DNA of 64,000 nt, from positions 558,001 to 622,000 of the forward strand of contig NZ_JAJTWT010000002.1 of the NCBI RefSeq assembly GCF_021353235.1, given 5' to 3'. This DNA is from Pelomonas caseinilytica (GTDB lineage: Bacteria; Pseudomonadota; Gammaproteobacteria; Burkholderiales; Burkholderiaceae_C). The notes beneath the pieces were generated by a model. The model was given only the letters and a program-made list of their open reading frames with translations. It did not search any database and had not been told where the DNA came from. This document shows, piece after piece, positions 53,900 to 62,123 of this stretch (its first letter is position 1; each line of letters starts with the position of its first letter). Made by a program: the position numbers and the translations under genes.

Positions 53900-54630
53900 T
53901 GAGCCTCGCCGCCGCGCTGATCGGGCTGGCCGCCGGCGCGGCCTACGTCGCGATGCCGGCCGGCACGCTCAACAGCGTGCTGGCCCGCGACACCGACCGC
54001 GAGCCGACGCGCGTGGCGGCCTTCTCGCTGCGTGAGCGGCCGGTCACGCGCGGCGAGTTCCGGCGCTTCCTGCAGTCGCATCCCGAGTGGCAGCCGGCGC
54101 AGGTGCCGGCGGTGTTCGCATCGCCGGGCTATCTGCGCCAGGGGCTGCAAGGCGGCGACGACGAGGCGCCGGTCACCGAAGTCAGCTGGTTCGCAGCCCA
54201 GGCCTATTGCGAGGCCGAGGGCGGCCGGCTGCCGACGTGGTACGAGTGGGAGTACGCCGCCGCCGCCGACGCCACGCGCACCGACGCGCGCGGCGACCCG
54301 GTGTGGCTGGCCCGCATCCTCGGCTGGTATGCCCGGCCAGCCACCCAGGCCCTGCCCAAGGTCGGCGGCGAGGCCAACGTCTACGGCGTGCGCGACATGC
54401 ACGGCCTGGTGTGGGAGTGGGTGGACGACTTCAACGCCCTGCTCGTCAATGGCGACAGCCGCAGCGCCGAAGACCCCGACAAGCTCAAGTTCTGCGGGGC
54501 CGGCGCGATCGACCTGCAGGATCGGCAGAACTACGCCGTGCTGATGCGCGTGGCCCTGCTCTCCTCCCTCAGCGCCGCCGACAGCACCGGCAGCCTGGGC
54601 TTCCGTTGTGCCCGCGAGGTGACGCGATGA
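53899..54630 (+). CDS. Formylglycine-generating enzyme-fold protein of the nirK operon
   Basis: A 243-residue exported or membrane-anchored protein (hydrophobic N-terminus, about 3-20) with the FGE/sulfatase-modifying fold. Signs are EVSWFAAQAYCEAEGGRLPTWYEWEYAAA (shown by its parts near 93-121), GLVWEWVDDF (about 170) and a C-terminal GSLGFRCARE. In true FGE a Cys sits about 15 residues before this last Cys; here that stretch is LMRVALLSSL, without Cys, so it is probably non-catalytic. Its ATG shares one base with the nirK stop and its end overlaps the SCO gene. Likely a nitrite reductase maturation or partner protein. Confidence 0.82.
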   Translation: MSLAAALIGLAAGAAYVAMPAGTLNSVLARDTDREPTRVAAFSLRERPVTRGEFRRFLQSHPEWQPAQVPAVFASPGYLRQGLQGGDDEAPVTEVSWFAAQAYCEAEGGRLPTWYEWEYAAAADATRTDARGDPVWLARILGWYARPATQALPKVGGEANVYGVRDMHGLVWEWVDDFNALLVNGDSRSAEDPDKLKFCGAGAIDLQDRQNYAVLMRVALLSSLSAADSTGSLGFRCAREVTR

Positions 54631-55190
54631 AACGACTCCGATTCCTTATCCTGACCTGGTTCTGGCTGGCCGGCGTGGCCCTGGCCCTGCCCGGCGACTC
54701 CGTCTACCAGCTCGACGCCAGGCTGACCGACCAGCGCGGCCAGGCCATCAAGCTCGATGCCGGGCGCGGCCAGCCGGTGCTGGTCAGCATGTTCTACACC
54801 TCATGCCAGTTCGTCTGCCCGATGCTGATCGACGCGGCACGCGATACCCGGGCCGCCCTGCCCGAGGCTGAGCGCAAGCGCGTCAAGGTGCTGCTGATCA
54901 GCTTCGATCCGGCGCGCGACACGCCGGCCAAGCTCGAGGCCATGGCGCGCGAACGCGGCCTGGACGCCACGCAGTGGACGCTGGCGCGCACCGACCCCGC
55001 AACGGTGCGCAAGATCGCCGCGCTGCTGAAGTTCCAGTACCGCGCGCTGCCCGACGGCGAGTTCAACCACAGCGCCGAGCTCATCCTGCTGGACGGCGAG
55101 GGCCGCGTGGCCGCCCGCACGTCCATGCTGGCCGGCGCCGACGAGCGCATCGTGGGCGCCATCCGCAAGCAACTGGCGGCGGCGCGCTGA
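54627..55190 (+). CDS. SCO1/SenC-family copper chaperone
   Basis: A 187-residue protein with a signal peptide or anchor (about 1-21). The thioredoxin fold has the copper-binding pair FYTSCQFVCPML (CxxxC, about 56-67) and a later His in FNHSAELILL (about 146). SCO proteins insert copper into respiratory copper proteins. Overlap by four bases with the FGE-fold gene and co-transcription with nirK suggest it loads NirK rather than the cbb3 oxidase. Confidence 0.9.
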   Translation: MKRLRFLILTWFWLAGVALALPGDSVYQLDARLTDQRGQAIKLDAGRGQPVLVSMFYTSCQFVCPMLIDAARDTRAALPEAERKRVKVLLISFDPARDTPAKLEAMARERGLDATQWTLARTDPATVRKIAALLKFQYRALPDGEFNHSAELILLDGEGRVAARTSMLAGADERIVGAIRKQLAAAR

Positions 55191-55208
55191 ACGCCGCCGG
55201 GGCCAAGC

Positions 55209-56174
55209 CTAGAAGTTCACCATGTCCACGCCCGGCGTGCCCTTGGCCGGCTTGTGCGCGGGCTGGGGAGGCTGGAGCACCAGGCCCTTCCAGCGGTCAC
55301 GGTCGGCCGTCAGCTGAGCCTTGAGCTGGCGGCCGATGGGCAGCTTCTCGCTCTGGTGCTTGAGCTCGGCGTTGTGCTTTTCCTTGGCGGCGATCCACTT
55401 CTGGAGCTGCTCCAGGATCTCGTCGGCGAGGTTGAGCCGCTGCAGACGCATCTGGTTGACGAGGTCGAGCATCTTGGCGTCGACCGCCATCTTCATGACG
55501 GAGCCCGGCGATTGGGAAGCCATCGCCAGGTAGCGCGTGAGCCGCGGCTTGATCGCCTGGGCGGCGGCCACCACGTCCTTGCCGTGGCCGCGCTTGAACA
55601 GGTCGGGCAGCAGCTTGCTCTTCTTCTCCATGAAGGCCTTGGCCACGGCCGGATCGACTTCCGAATGCGTGAGCGCCTTTTCGAGGCCCTTGAGCCAGGC
55701 CGCCTGCTGATCCGCCAGATGACGCGCGGCGTCGGCCTCGGCGAAGCGCGCCTTGTGCACCTGCTCCTCGAGCACGCGGCAGGCCTCGGCATAGGCGCGC
55801 GCGGCCGGCTCCAGGCTCTTTTGCGCCACCAGATCCACGTCCCTGGCCGTCAGCTGGCCGAGGATCCTGGCCAGCTCCGACGGGCTCAGGGTGTCGAGTT
55901 CCGCCTGGCCCGTCTTCACCAGCCAGGCCCTGAGGGTTTCGGCGCGATGGCCGTGCGCCTTCACGAAGGCGACCGCTTCCTTGAGCGTCCTGGGCTGGTG
56001 CTTGGGGTCCTGGTGCGTCTGGCACCAGGTCGCCACTTCGGCGACTTCCGGGCCGAAGGCCTTCTTCTTGGCGACCTGGTGGAACTCGGGGTTGGTGCCC
56101 AGTTCCTTCTCCTGCAGCCGCCCTCGCAGGAAGGCCAACGCCTTGCGCGTCACATTGCCGGCACCCTCGCTCAT
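55209..56174 (-). CDS. Uncharacterised helical protein
   Basis: A 321-residue, mostly helical, Lys/Glu/Ala-rich protein with a long coiled-coil-like stretch (about 125-220) and a Pro-rich C-terminal tail (QPPQPAHKPAKG). No signal peptide or membrane helix. No domain recognised. The ATG at 56174 is chosen; an in-frame ATG 36 bases upstream is possible. It converges with the SCO gene (18-base gap). Confidence 0.6.
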   Translation of the reverse strand: MSEGAGNVTRKALAFLRGRLQEKELGTNPEFHQVAKKKAFGPEVAEVATWCQTHQDPKHQPRTLKEAVAFVKAHGHRAETLRAWLVKTGQAELDTLSPSELARILGQLTARDVDLVAQKSLEPAARAYAEACRVLEEQVHKARFAEADAARHLADQQAAWLKGLEKALTHSEVDPAVAKAFMEKKSKLLPDLFKRGHGKDVVAAAQAIKPRLTRYLAMASQSPGSVMKMAVDAKMLDLVNQMRLQRLNLADEILEQLQKWIAAKEKHNAELKHQSEKLPIGRQLKAQLTADRDRWKGLVLQPPQPAHKPAKGTPGVDMVNF

Positions 56175-56290
56175 CGCGGATCTCCCACGGCTCTCGCCCG
56201 AACGCCACACGCCGAAGGACCAGGCCGCTCGGCACCGGCCGGCATTCTAGTTAGGGGTGCGGCCGGGCGACCGCATCGCCCCGCCTCCGC

Positions 56291-56995
56291 TCAAGCCGCC
56301 GGACCTTCGGTCCAGCGCCGCACCGACGCCCGAAGATGGTGGTCCATGGCGGCGGACGCCGATTGCGGGTCCCGGCCCTTCAATGCGCCCAGGATGACCT
56401 CATGCTCGGCGATCGCCGCGCGCCACGTCGCTGCCGACTCCGAGCGGTGGCACAAGCGCAAGGTCGCCGGGTTGTTGCGCCCATCGAAGAGAACGCCGAC
56501 GAGCGCAGCCAGCACGGCATTGCCGCACATCTCCGCAATGCAGACGTGGAAGAGCCGGTCAGATTCGATGGGCCGGCGCCCGACGGCGACGTCGTCGCGC
56601 ATGGCTTGCAGGGCGTCCTCGACACGCCGCAGGCCGTCCTCGTTCTGCCGCGCCGCTGCCAGGCTGGCCACGGAACTCTCCAGAACGGCCCTGGCGTTCG
56701 CCAGCGCCTCGGGCGATTCCCCGAGCACCAGCGGCGCCACATCCGTGCTCAGCTTGGCCGTGGCGCACACATAGACGCCGGATCCCCCGCGGATGTCGAC
56801 ATGCCCGTCGATCTCCAGGGCGATCAGCGCCTCGCGGACCGTCTGCCGCGAGACACCCAGCCGCAAGGCGAGCTCCCTCTCGCTGGGCAGGCGCGAACCC
56901 ATGGCGATGTGGTCCAGGGCGATCAGCGAGCGGATTCGTTCAGCAACCAGTTGATGCTGGCGAGGCGCTTCTTGGCTGGGCAACGGAAGGGACAT
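56291..56995 (-). CDS. GntR-family regulator with FCD ligand domain
   Basis: A 234-residue transcription factor, FadR/UxuR subfamily. Winged helix: SRLPSERELALRLGVSRQTV (about 34-53), then VREALIALEIDGHVDIRGG. The FCD domain (about 90-225) shows Asp and His residues for a metal/ligand site (SDRLFHVCIAE, AEHEVILGAL and MDHHLRASV). Many members respond to sugar acids. Divergent from the GH39 gene (197-base gap), so it probably controls the hydrolase cluster. GntR-type operators before the GH42 gene support this. Confidence 0.87.
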   Translation of the reverse strand: MSLPLPSQEAPRQHQLVAERIRSLIALDHIAMGSRLPSERELALRLGVSRQTVREALIALEIDGHVDIRGGSGVYVCATAKLSTDVAPLVLGESPEALANARAVLESSVASLAAARQNEDGLRRVEDALQAMRDDVAVGRRPIESDRLFHVCIAEMCGNAVLAALVGVLFDGRNNPATLRLCHRSESAATWRAAIAEHEVILGALKGRDPQSASAAMDHHLRASVRRWTEGPAA

Positions 56996-57046
56996 GGATC
57001 ACTCGGCATGGACCGACGGGAGCGCCGGTCCGCCCGCATTCTGCAT

Positions 57047-57062
57047 GATTTAACGCAAAGTC
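57047..57062. promoter_or_regulatory. Candidate operator 1 before GH39
   Basis: GATTTAACGCAAAGTC matches the other two copies at 13 of 16 positions (consensus GATTTAwCGmmAArTC). It lies between the GntR and GH39 starts, 64 bases from the second copy. Confidence 0.55.
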
Positions 57063-57110
57063 ACGTCAGGGGAAGCGCGAAGTGTTTGGGCAACGGACTA
57101 CCTGCAGAAT

Positions 57111-57126
57111 GATTTATCGAAAAATC
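57111..57126. promoter_or_regulatory. Candidate operator 2 before GH39
   Basis: GATTTATCGAAAAATC has inverted ends GATTT/AAATC and a central TCGA. It lies 66 bases upstream of the GH39 start. A nearly identical site precedes the GH42 gene (62075-62090). Confidence 0.65.
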
Positions 57127-57192
57127 TGACGACCGACTCCAGCCCCGACTCAAGGTCGCACGACCAACGGCCCCGCCCAACACGACCGCCAC

Positions 57193-58773
57193 ATGATCAA
57201 ACGCCTGACCTCCATCGCGACCGCCATGCTTGCCTTGGGCCTTTCCAGCCCGACACCAGCGGCCGGCCCCCTCCCGCGCAACGTCGACCTCGACCTCGCC
57301 GCCGCGGTCCAACCCCTGGACCGCTTCTTCGACTTCTGCGTCGGCGCCGACTACATCGGCACCACCGGCCGCCCTGAGAACCTCGCACAGCTGAAGACCG
57401 CCGTGGACGAACTCGGCTTTCGCCACGTGCGCTTCCATGACGTGTTCCACGACGTCTACGGCACGGTCCAGAAGCGGGGCGACGAGTGGGTGTTCGACTT
57501 CAGCGGCATCGACCGCGTCTACGACGCGCTGCTGGCGCGCGGCATCAAGCCCTTCGTCGAACTGGGCTTCTCGCCCAAGGCCATGACCACCTCCGGGCAG
57601 ACCATCTTCCACTGGAAGGGCAACACCTCGCATCCCCTGCCCGGCCCCTGGAGCCAGCTCGTCGAGGCCTTCGCGCGCCACCTGATCCAGCGCTATGGCG
57701 CCGACGAGGTCAGGCAATGGCCCTTCGAGGTCTGGAACGAGCCCAATCTGGCGGGCTTCTGGGAGAAGGCCGATCAGCAGGCCTATTTCGAGCTCTATGC
57801 CAACACCGCGCGGGCGCTGAAGAAGGTCGACCGGGGGCTGAAGGTCGGCGGCCCGTCGACGGCAGGCGCCGCCTGGGTGCCCGAATTGCTGGCCTATGCC
57901 CAGGCGCACGAGTTGCCGGTGGACTTCGTCACCACCCATACCTACGGCGTGACCGAGGGCTTCCTCGATGAATACGGCCAGTCCGACCGCATCCTCGCCA
58001 CCGACCCGGATTCCATCATCGGCGACGTGCGCCGCAACCGCCGCGAGATCCAGGCCTCGGCCTTCGCCGGCATCCCGCTCTACATCACCGAGTGGAGCAC
58101 CAGCTACAACCCGCGGGACAAGGTGCACGACAGCTACGTCAGCGCGCCGTGGATCCTGACCAAGCTGCGCGGCACGCGCGGCCATGCCCAGGCCATGAGC
58201 TACTGGACCTACAGCGACCTGTTCGAGGAGCCGGGGCCGCCGGACCGCGCCTTCCACGGCGGCTTCGGGCTGATGACGCGCGACGGCATCCGCAAGCCGG
58301 CCTGGTTCGCCTACAAATACCTCAACGCCCTGCGCGGCAAGGAGGTGCCGAGCGCCGACGGCCGGGTGCTGGCCGCGGTCGACGGGGGCAGGACGGCGGT
58401 GCTCGTCTGGGACTGGCAGCATCCGGACCAGAAGACCGTCAGCAACGGCGTGTTCTTCGGCAAACCGGTACCCAACGGCTCGGCGCCACCGGTGACGCTG
58501 CAACTGCGCAACCTCGACGCCGGCCGCTACCGCGTGCAGGTCCGCCGCACCGGCCACAAGGCCAACGACGCCTACACCGCCTATCTCGAAATGGGCGCCC
58601 CCAAGGACCTGAGTGCCGAGCAGCTCGCCCAGCTGCAATCCCTCACGCAGGACCGTCCTGAAACCGAAGAACTCGTGAAGGTCGGCCAGGACGGCAAGCT
58701 GCGATGGCAGCTCCCCATGCACAGCAACGACATTGTGCTGCTCACGCTGGAGCCGGTCACCGCCGCGAAGTAA
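57193..58773 (+). CDS. Secreted glycoside hydrolase family 39
   Basis: A 526-residue exported enzyme with a signal peptide (about 1-23). The GH39 acid/base is Glu183 in EVWNEPNLAGFW, and the nucleophile is Glu300 in YITEWSTSYNPRD. DIVRFHDV-like active-site motifs (FRHVRFHDVFHDVYG, about 76-90) are GH39 markers. GH39 includes beta-xylosidase, alpha-iduronidase and beta-galactosidase/arabinosidase activities, so the substrate is open. A C-terminal beta domain lies about 390-520. It heads the hydrolase cluster; the GH43 gene follows by 57 bases. Confidence 0.9.
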   Translation: MIKRLTSIATAMLALGLSSPTPAAGPLPRNVDLDLAAAVQPLDRFFDFCVGADYIGTTGRPENLAQLKTAVDELGFRHVRFHDVFHDVYGTVQKRGDEWVFDFSGIDRVYDALLARGIKPFVELGFSPKAMTTSGQTIFHWKGNTSHPLPGPWSQLVEAFARHLIQRYGADEVRQWPFEVWNEPNLAGFWEKADQQAYFELYANTARALKKVDRGLKVGGPSTAGAAWVPELLAYAQAHELPVDFVTTHTYGVTEGFLDEYGQSDRILATDPDSIIGDVRRNRREIQASAFAGIPLYITEWSTSYNPRDKVHDSYVSAPWILTKLRGTRGHAQAMSYWTYSDLFEEPGPPDRAFHGGFGLMTRDGIRKPAWFAYKYLNALRGKEVPSADGRVLAAVDGGRTAVLVWDWQHPDQKTVSNGVFFGKPVPNGSAPPVTLQLRNLDAGRYRVQVRRTGHKANDAYTAYLEMGAPKDLSAEQLAQLQSLTQDRPETEELVKVGQDGKLRWQLPMHSNDIVLLTLEPVTAAK

Positions 58774-58830
58774 CGGCGTTTCTCGCCGCAAGGCCGTGGA
58801 GCGCTTCGGATCCTTCGCCCAGACTTCGAC

Positions 58831-59880
58831 ATGTCTCACCTCCTCTCCAGACTCCTGCTGGCCTGCATCGCCCTGCCGGTGGCCGCGCTCATGGCGTCCT
58901 GCGCCACGGTCGAGCCGGCCCGGGCGCCGCGCTACGCCGGCTACCTCTTCGTCTACTTCGGCGGCGACAGCACCGCAGACGGCGAGCAGATCCGCTACGC
59001 GCTGAGCGTCGGCAACGACCCGCTGCACTGGCGCGCGCTGAACGGCGGCCGGCCCGTGCTGACCTCCACCGTGGGCGAGAAGGGCGTGCGCGATCCCTAC
59101 ATCGTCCGGGCGCCGGGCGGCGGCAAGTTCTACATCATCGCCACCGACCTGCGCATGGCGGGCAGGGACATGGGCCAGTGGTGGGTGGTACAGCGCCAGG
59201 GCAGCCTGTCCATCGTCGTGTGGGAGTCCGCCGACCTCGTGCATTGGAGCGCACCGCGCCTGGCCCAGGTGGCGCCCGAGGAAGCCGGCAACACCTGGGC
59301 GCCGGAAGCCGCCTGGGATCCGCTGCTCGGCAAGTTCGTCGTGTTCTGGGCGTCCCGTCTCTACGTCCCCGGCGACAAGGACCGTCAGCAACTCACCCAC
59401 AACCGCATGCTGTACGCGACGACGGACGATTTCCGCAGCTTCAGCGAGCCCAGGGTCTGGCACGACCCGGGCCACTCGGTCATCGACGCGACCGTCATCG
59501 AGCATGCCGGCCGCTACTACCGCTTCACCAAGGATGACCGCGAGCCACGCGACGGCACGCCCTGCGCCAAGTCGATCACCGCGCAGCGGTCGAGCTCGCT
59601 GACCTCCACCCACTACGAGTTCATCGCCGACTGCATCGGCCGCGGCGCCATCGGCGACGGCGAAGGCCCGCTGGTGTTCAAGTCCAACACCGGGGAGAAG
59701 TGGTATCTCTTCATCGACGAGTACGGCAAGCGCGGCTATGTGCCCTTCGAGACCACCGACCTCGACAGCGGCCGGTGGACGCCGGTGAAGGACTACCGGA
59801 TGCCCGGCCAACCGCGGCACGGCGTGGTGCTGCCGGTCACGCAGCAGGAGGCCGAGCGGCTGCTCGCGGCCTATCCTTGA
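58831..59880 (+). CDS. GH43-like glycoside hydrolase lipoprotein
   Basis: A 349-residue protein with a lipobox-like N-terminus (LPVAALMASC, about 15-24), so it is probably an outer-membrane or periplasmic lipoprotein. The beta-propeller shows the GH43/62 pattern: GVRDPYIVRAPGGGKFYIIA (about 91-110), EAGNTWAPEAAWDPLLGKFV with the likely acid Glu (about 151-170), and DGEGPLVFKSN (about 276-286). Activities in this family include arabinofuranosidase, xylosidase and galactanase. Part of the GH39-GH43-GH42 cluster. Confidence 0.82.
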   Translation: MSHLLSRLLLACIALPVAALMASCATVEPARAPRYAGYLFVYFGGDSTADGEQIRYALSVGNDPLHWRALNGGRPVLTSTVGEKGVRDPYIVRAPGGGKFYIIATDLRMAGRDMGQWWVVQRQGSLSIVVWESADLVHWSAPRLAQVAPEEAGNTWAPEAAWDPLLGKFVVFWASRLYVPGDKDRQQLTHNRMLYATTDDFRSFSEPRVWHDPGHSVIDATVIEHAGRYYRFTKDDREPRDGTPCAKSITAQRSSSLTSTHYEFIADCIGRGAIGDGEGPLVFKSNTGEKWYLFIDEYGKRGYVPFETTDLDSGRWTPVKDYRMPGQPRHGVVLPVTQQEAERLLAAYP

Positions 59881-59913
59881 CCCGGCGCGGCGTCGCGGCA
59901 GGCGCTGCGATCA

Positions 59914-62031
59914 GTGACAAATATGGCGCTCACCCGTACCGGCCCGGGCCTTGGCGCGCCTCCGGGCGGCCTGGCCCGGACCCCTGGCGCGGACAATGAG
60001 CCGCCCCTCAGCCGACGCCGGAGCAACGCCTTGGCCCTGTCCCTCACGCCCTGCCATGCGGTCGCCTGGCTGCTGGCCTGGGCCTTGCTCGCCCTGCCCT
60101 GTCGGGCCCAGGCGCCGGCCGACGAGCTGGCGGCCTGGGAGGCCCAGGTCCAGGCGCTGAAGGACTACGGCACGCGGGCACAACTGCTGGACTTCCTGGA
60201 AACCGGCGTGAAGCGCCACGAGGCGGCCGGCCAGGCCCGCATGGCCGCTGCTGCGCTGCTGGAACTCGGCAAGCAGTTGCGCGACGAAGATGGCCCTCGC
60301 GCCGAACAGTTGCTCGAGAGGGGCGCCGCCCTGCTCGGACAGGCCCCCGACCCGGCCCTGCAATTCCGCTACCGGCTGTTGAGGCTGGGCCAGCTCAAGG
60401 CCCGGCACCAGTTCGAGCAGGCCGTCGCCGAAGGCAACGAGCTGCTGGCCACCGCCCGCGCGCGCCGCGACTGGCGCGACGAGCTCAAGGTGCTGCTGGC
60501 CCTGGAGGAAGGCTGGGAGCAGTTCCACGCCTTCAGCCGCTACATCGAGGATGCGATGCGCCTGGCCGTCGCCCACCCCGGCGACCGGCTGACCTGGTGG
60601 GCGCGCAGCGAGTGGGCCGACCGGCTGCGCTCCGAGGGCCGGCGCGCCGAGGCCGAGCGCCTGTTGCTGGAGGTGCTGCAGGAGCAGGTCACGGCCGGCG
60701 ACGGCATCGAGCAGATCCGCAGCCTCGTCAACCTCGGCATGTTCTACCGCAGCGGCCGCGAGTGGGACAAGCTGCTGCCCCTGGGCCCGCGCGCAATCCG
60801 CATCGCCGACCAGCTCGGGCGAACGCCCACCCTGCTGCCGCATTTCCTCTGCAACCAGTCGGACGCCCTGCTGCTCGCCGGCATGCCCGCCCCCGCCCTG
60901 GAGATGGCCGATGCCGCTCTGGTCGCGGCACGCGGCGCCCCGGGGCCCACGCACGTCGCGCGCTTCAACCGCGGCAAGGCCCTGAACCGCCTGGGCCGGC
61001 ACGGCGAGGGCCTGGCCATCCTGGAAGCCGAGGCCCAGGGCCCCGAGCGCTGGGAGATGTTGAACGAGCTGGCCGAGGAATACGCCTTCGCCCACCGCCA
61101 TGAGCAGGCCTATGCCACGCTGCAGGAGCATCTGCAGGGCCTGCTCAAGAGCCAGGAGGAAGCGCACCGCGCCGGCTTGAGCCTGGACCAGGCGCTGGCC
61201 GAGGCGGACCGTGAGCGCAGCCAGCGCCAGGCCAGCGAACGCCGCACCCAGCAGGTCATCACCGCGGCCGTCATCGCCGCGGCCCTTGCTTGTGCGGGCA
61301 CGGCCTGGCTGCTGGTGCGTGCCGCGCGTCGACATGGGCGCGAACTCGCGGCCCTCAACGCCCAGTTGCGGGAGACCGCGGTCACCGACGCGTTGACCGG
61401 CCTGCACAACCGCCGCCACCTGTTGTCCCGCATCGAGGCCCACGTCGCCGCGGCCGACCGCGCCCACCGCGACCAGGCCCGCACCGGCATGCCCCCGGTC
61501 GACCTGCTGTTCTTCCTCATCGACCTCGACCACTTCAAGCGCATCAACGACAGCCACGGCCATCCCGCCGGCGACGCCGTGCTGGCCGAGGCCGCCACCC
61601 GCTTCAAGGGCCTGGTGCGCCGCGAGGACGAATTGATCCGCTGGGGCGGCGAAGAGTTCCTGCTGATGACGCGGGACACCCCACGCGACCACGCCGCCGC
61701 GCTGGCGGAAAGGCTGCGGCAGGCACTGCTGCAGCGCTCCTTCCAGCTGCCCGACCGGCAAGAGCTGGCCGTCTCCTGCAGCGTCGGCTTCGCGCCCTAT
61801 CCGCTGGGCAGCGGCGGCTCCTGGGAAGCCTCGGTGGAATTGGCCGATCAGGCGCTCTACCAGGCCAAGGCCAGGGGGCGCAACGGCTGGTGCGGCGTGC
61901 TGCGCTTGAAGCCGCCGGCGACCGAGGCGCCGAGCTGCGGCCTGGAGCAGGCCATCGCGCAGAACCTCGTCGTGGCGCTGTACTCGCCGACGGCGAAGTC
62001 GGGCGGAAATAGGTCAGACCAAAATTCGTGA
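59914..62031 (+). CDS. TPR-GGDEF diguanylate cyclase in the hydrolase cluster
   Basis: A 705-residue protein: signal or anchor helix (about 45-65), a TPR-like helical sensor (about 70-440), a second membrane helix (about 448-468) and a cytoplasmic GGDEF domain (about 485-660). The active site is RWGGEEF, with an RxxD inhibitory site (RRED) five residues before. The N-terminal 25 residues before the signal helix may be misassigned, and ATG 59923 is an alternative start. It lies between GH43 and GH42, so it may link glycan sensing to c-di-GMP. Its 3' end overlaps a GntR-type operator. Confidence 0.88.
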   Translation: MTNMALTRTGPGLGAPPGGLARTPGADNEPPLSRRRSNALALSLTPCHAVAWLLAWALLALPCRAQAPADELAAWEAQVQALKDYGTRAQLLDFLETGVKRHEAAGQARMAAAALLELGKQLRDEDGPRAEQLLERGAALLGQAPDPALQFRYRLLRLGQLKARHQFEQAVAEGNELLATARARRDWRDELKVLLALEEGWEQFHAFSRYIEDAMRLAVAHPGDRLTWWARSEWADRLRSEGRRAEAERLLLEVLQEQVTAGDGIEQIRSLVNLGMFYRSGREWDKLLPLGPRAIRIADQLGRTPTLLPHFLCNQSDALLLAGMPAPALEMADAALVAARGAPGPTHVARFNRGKALNRLGRHGEGLAILEAEAQGPERWEMLNELAEEYAFAHRHEQAYATLQEHLQGLLKSQEEAHRAGLSLDQALAEADRERSQRQASERRTQQVITAAVIAAALACAGTAWLLVRAARRHGRELAALNAQLRETAVTDALTGLHNRRHLLSRIEAHVAAADRAHRDQARTGMPPVDLLFFLIDLDHFKRINDSHGHPAGDAVLAEAATRFKGLVRREDELIRWGGEEFLLMTRDTPRDHAAALAERLRQALLQRSFQLPDRQELAVSCSVGFAPYPLGSGGSWEASVELADQALYQAKARGRNGWCGVLRLKPPATEAPSCGLEQAIAQNLVVALYSPTAKSGGNRSDQNS
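62011..62021. promoter_or_regulatory. GntR/FadR-type operator 1 before GH42
   Basis: AGGTCAGACCA is one base from the palindrome TGGTCAGACCA, the TGGTnnnACCA type bound by several FadR-subfamily GntR proteins. It lies in the last codons of the GGDEF gene, 29 bases centre to centre from the second site. Confidence 0.5.
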
Positions 62032-62039
62032 AAACTCTC

Positions 62040-62050
62040 TGGTCTTACCA
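62040..62050. promoter_or_regulatory. GntR/FadR-type operator 2 before GH42
   Basis: TGGTCTTACCA matches TGGTnnnACCA and is followed by ATT, as in PdhR/LldR-like sites. It lies 74 bases before the GH42 start. Confidence 0.6.
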
Positions 62051-62074
62051 ATTTACACTGAGGTTTAATCGATT

Positions 62075-62090
62075 GATTTATCGACAAATC
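62075..62090. promoter_or_regulatory. Candidate operator 3 before GH42
   Basis: GATTTATCGACAAATC is an inverted repeat differing by one base from the 57111 site. It is 34 bases upstream of the GH42 start and overlaps an AATCGATT palindrome just before. Confidence 0.65.
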
Positions 62091-62123
62091 TCCTACCCTC
62101 CTCTCATTCGACGCCCACCGTCC

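Noticed and set aside
57061-59820. A 919-codon open frame on the minus strand, opposite GH39 and GH43
   Set aside because: It is the antisense of two well-supported hydrolase genes, with His/Val/Gly/Asp-rich composition typical of shadow frames in high-GC DNA and no domain signatures.
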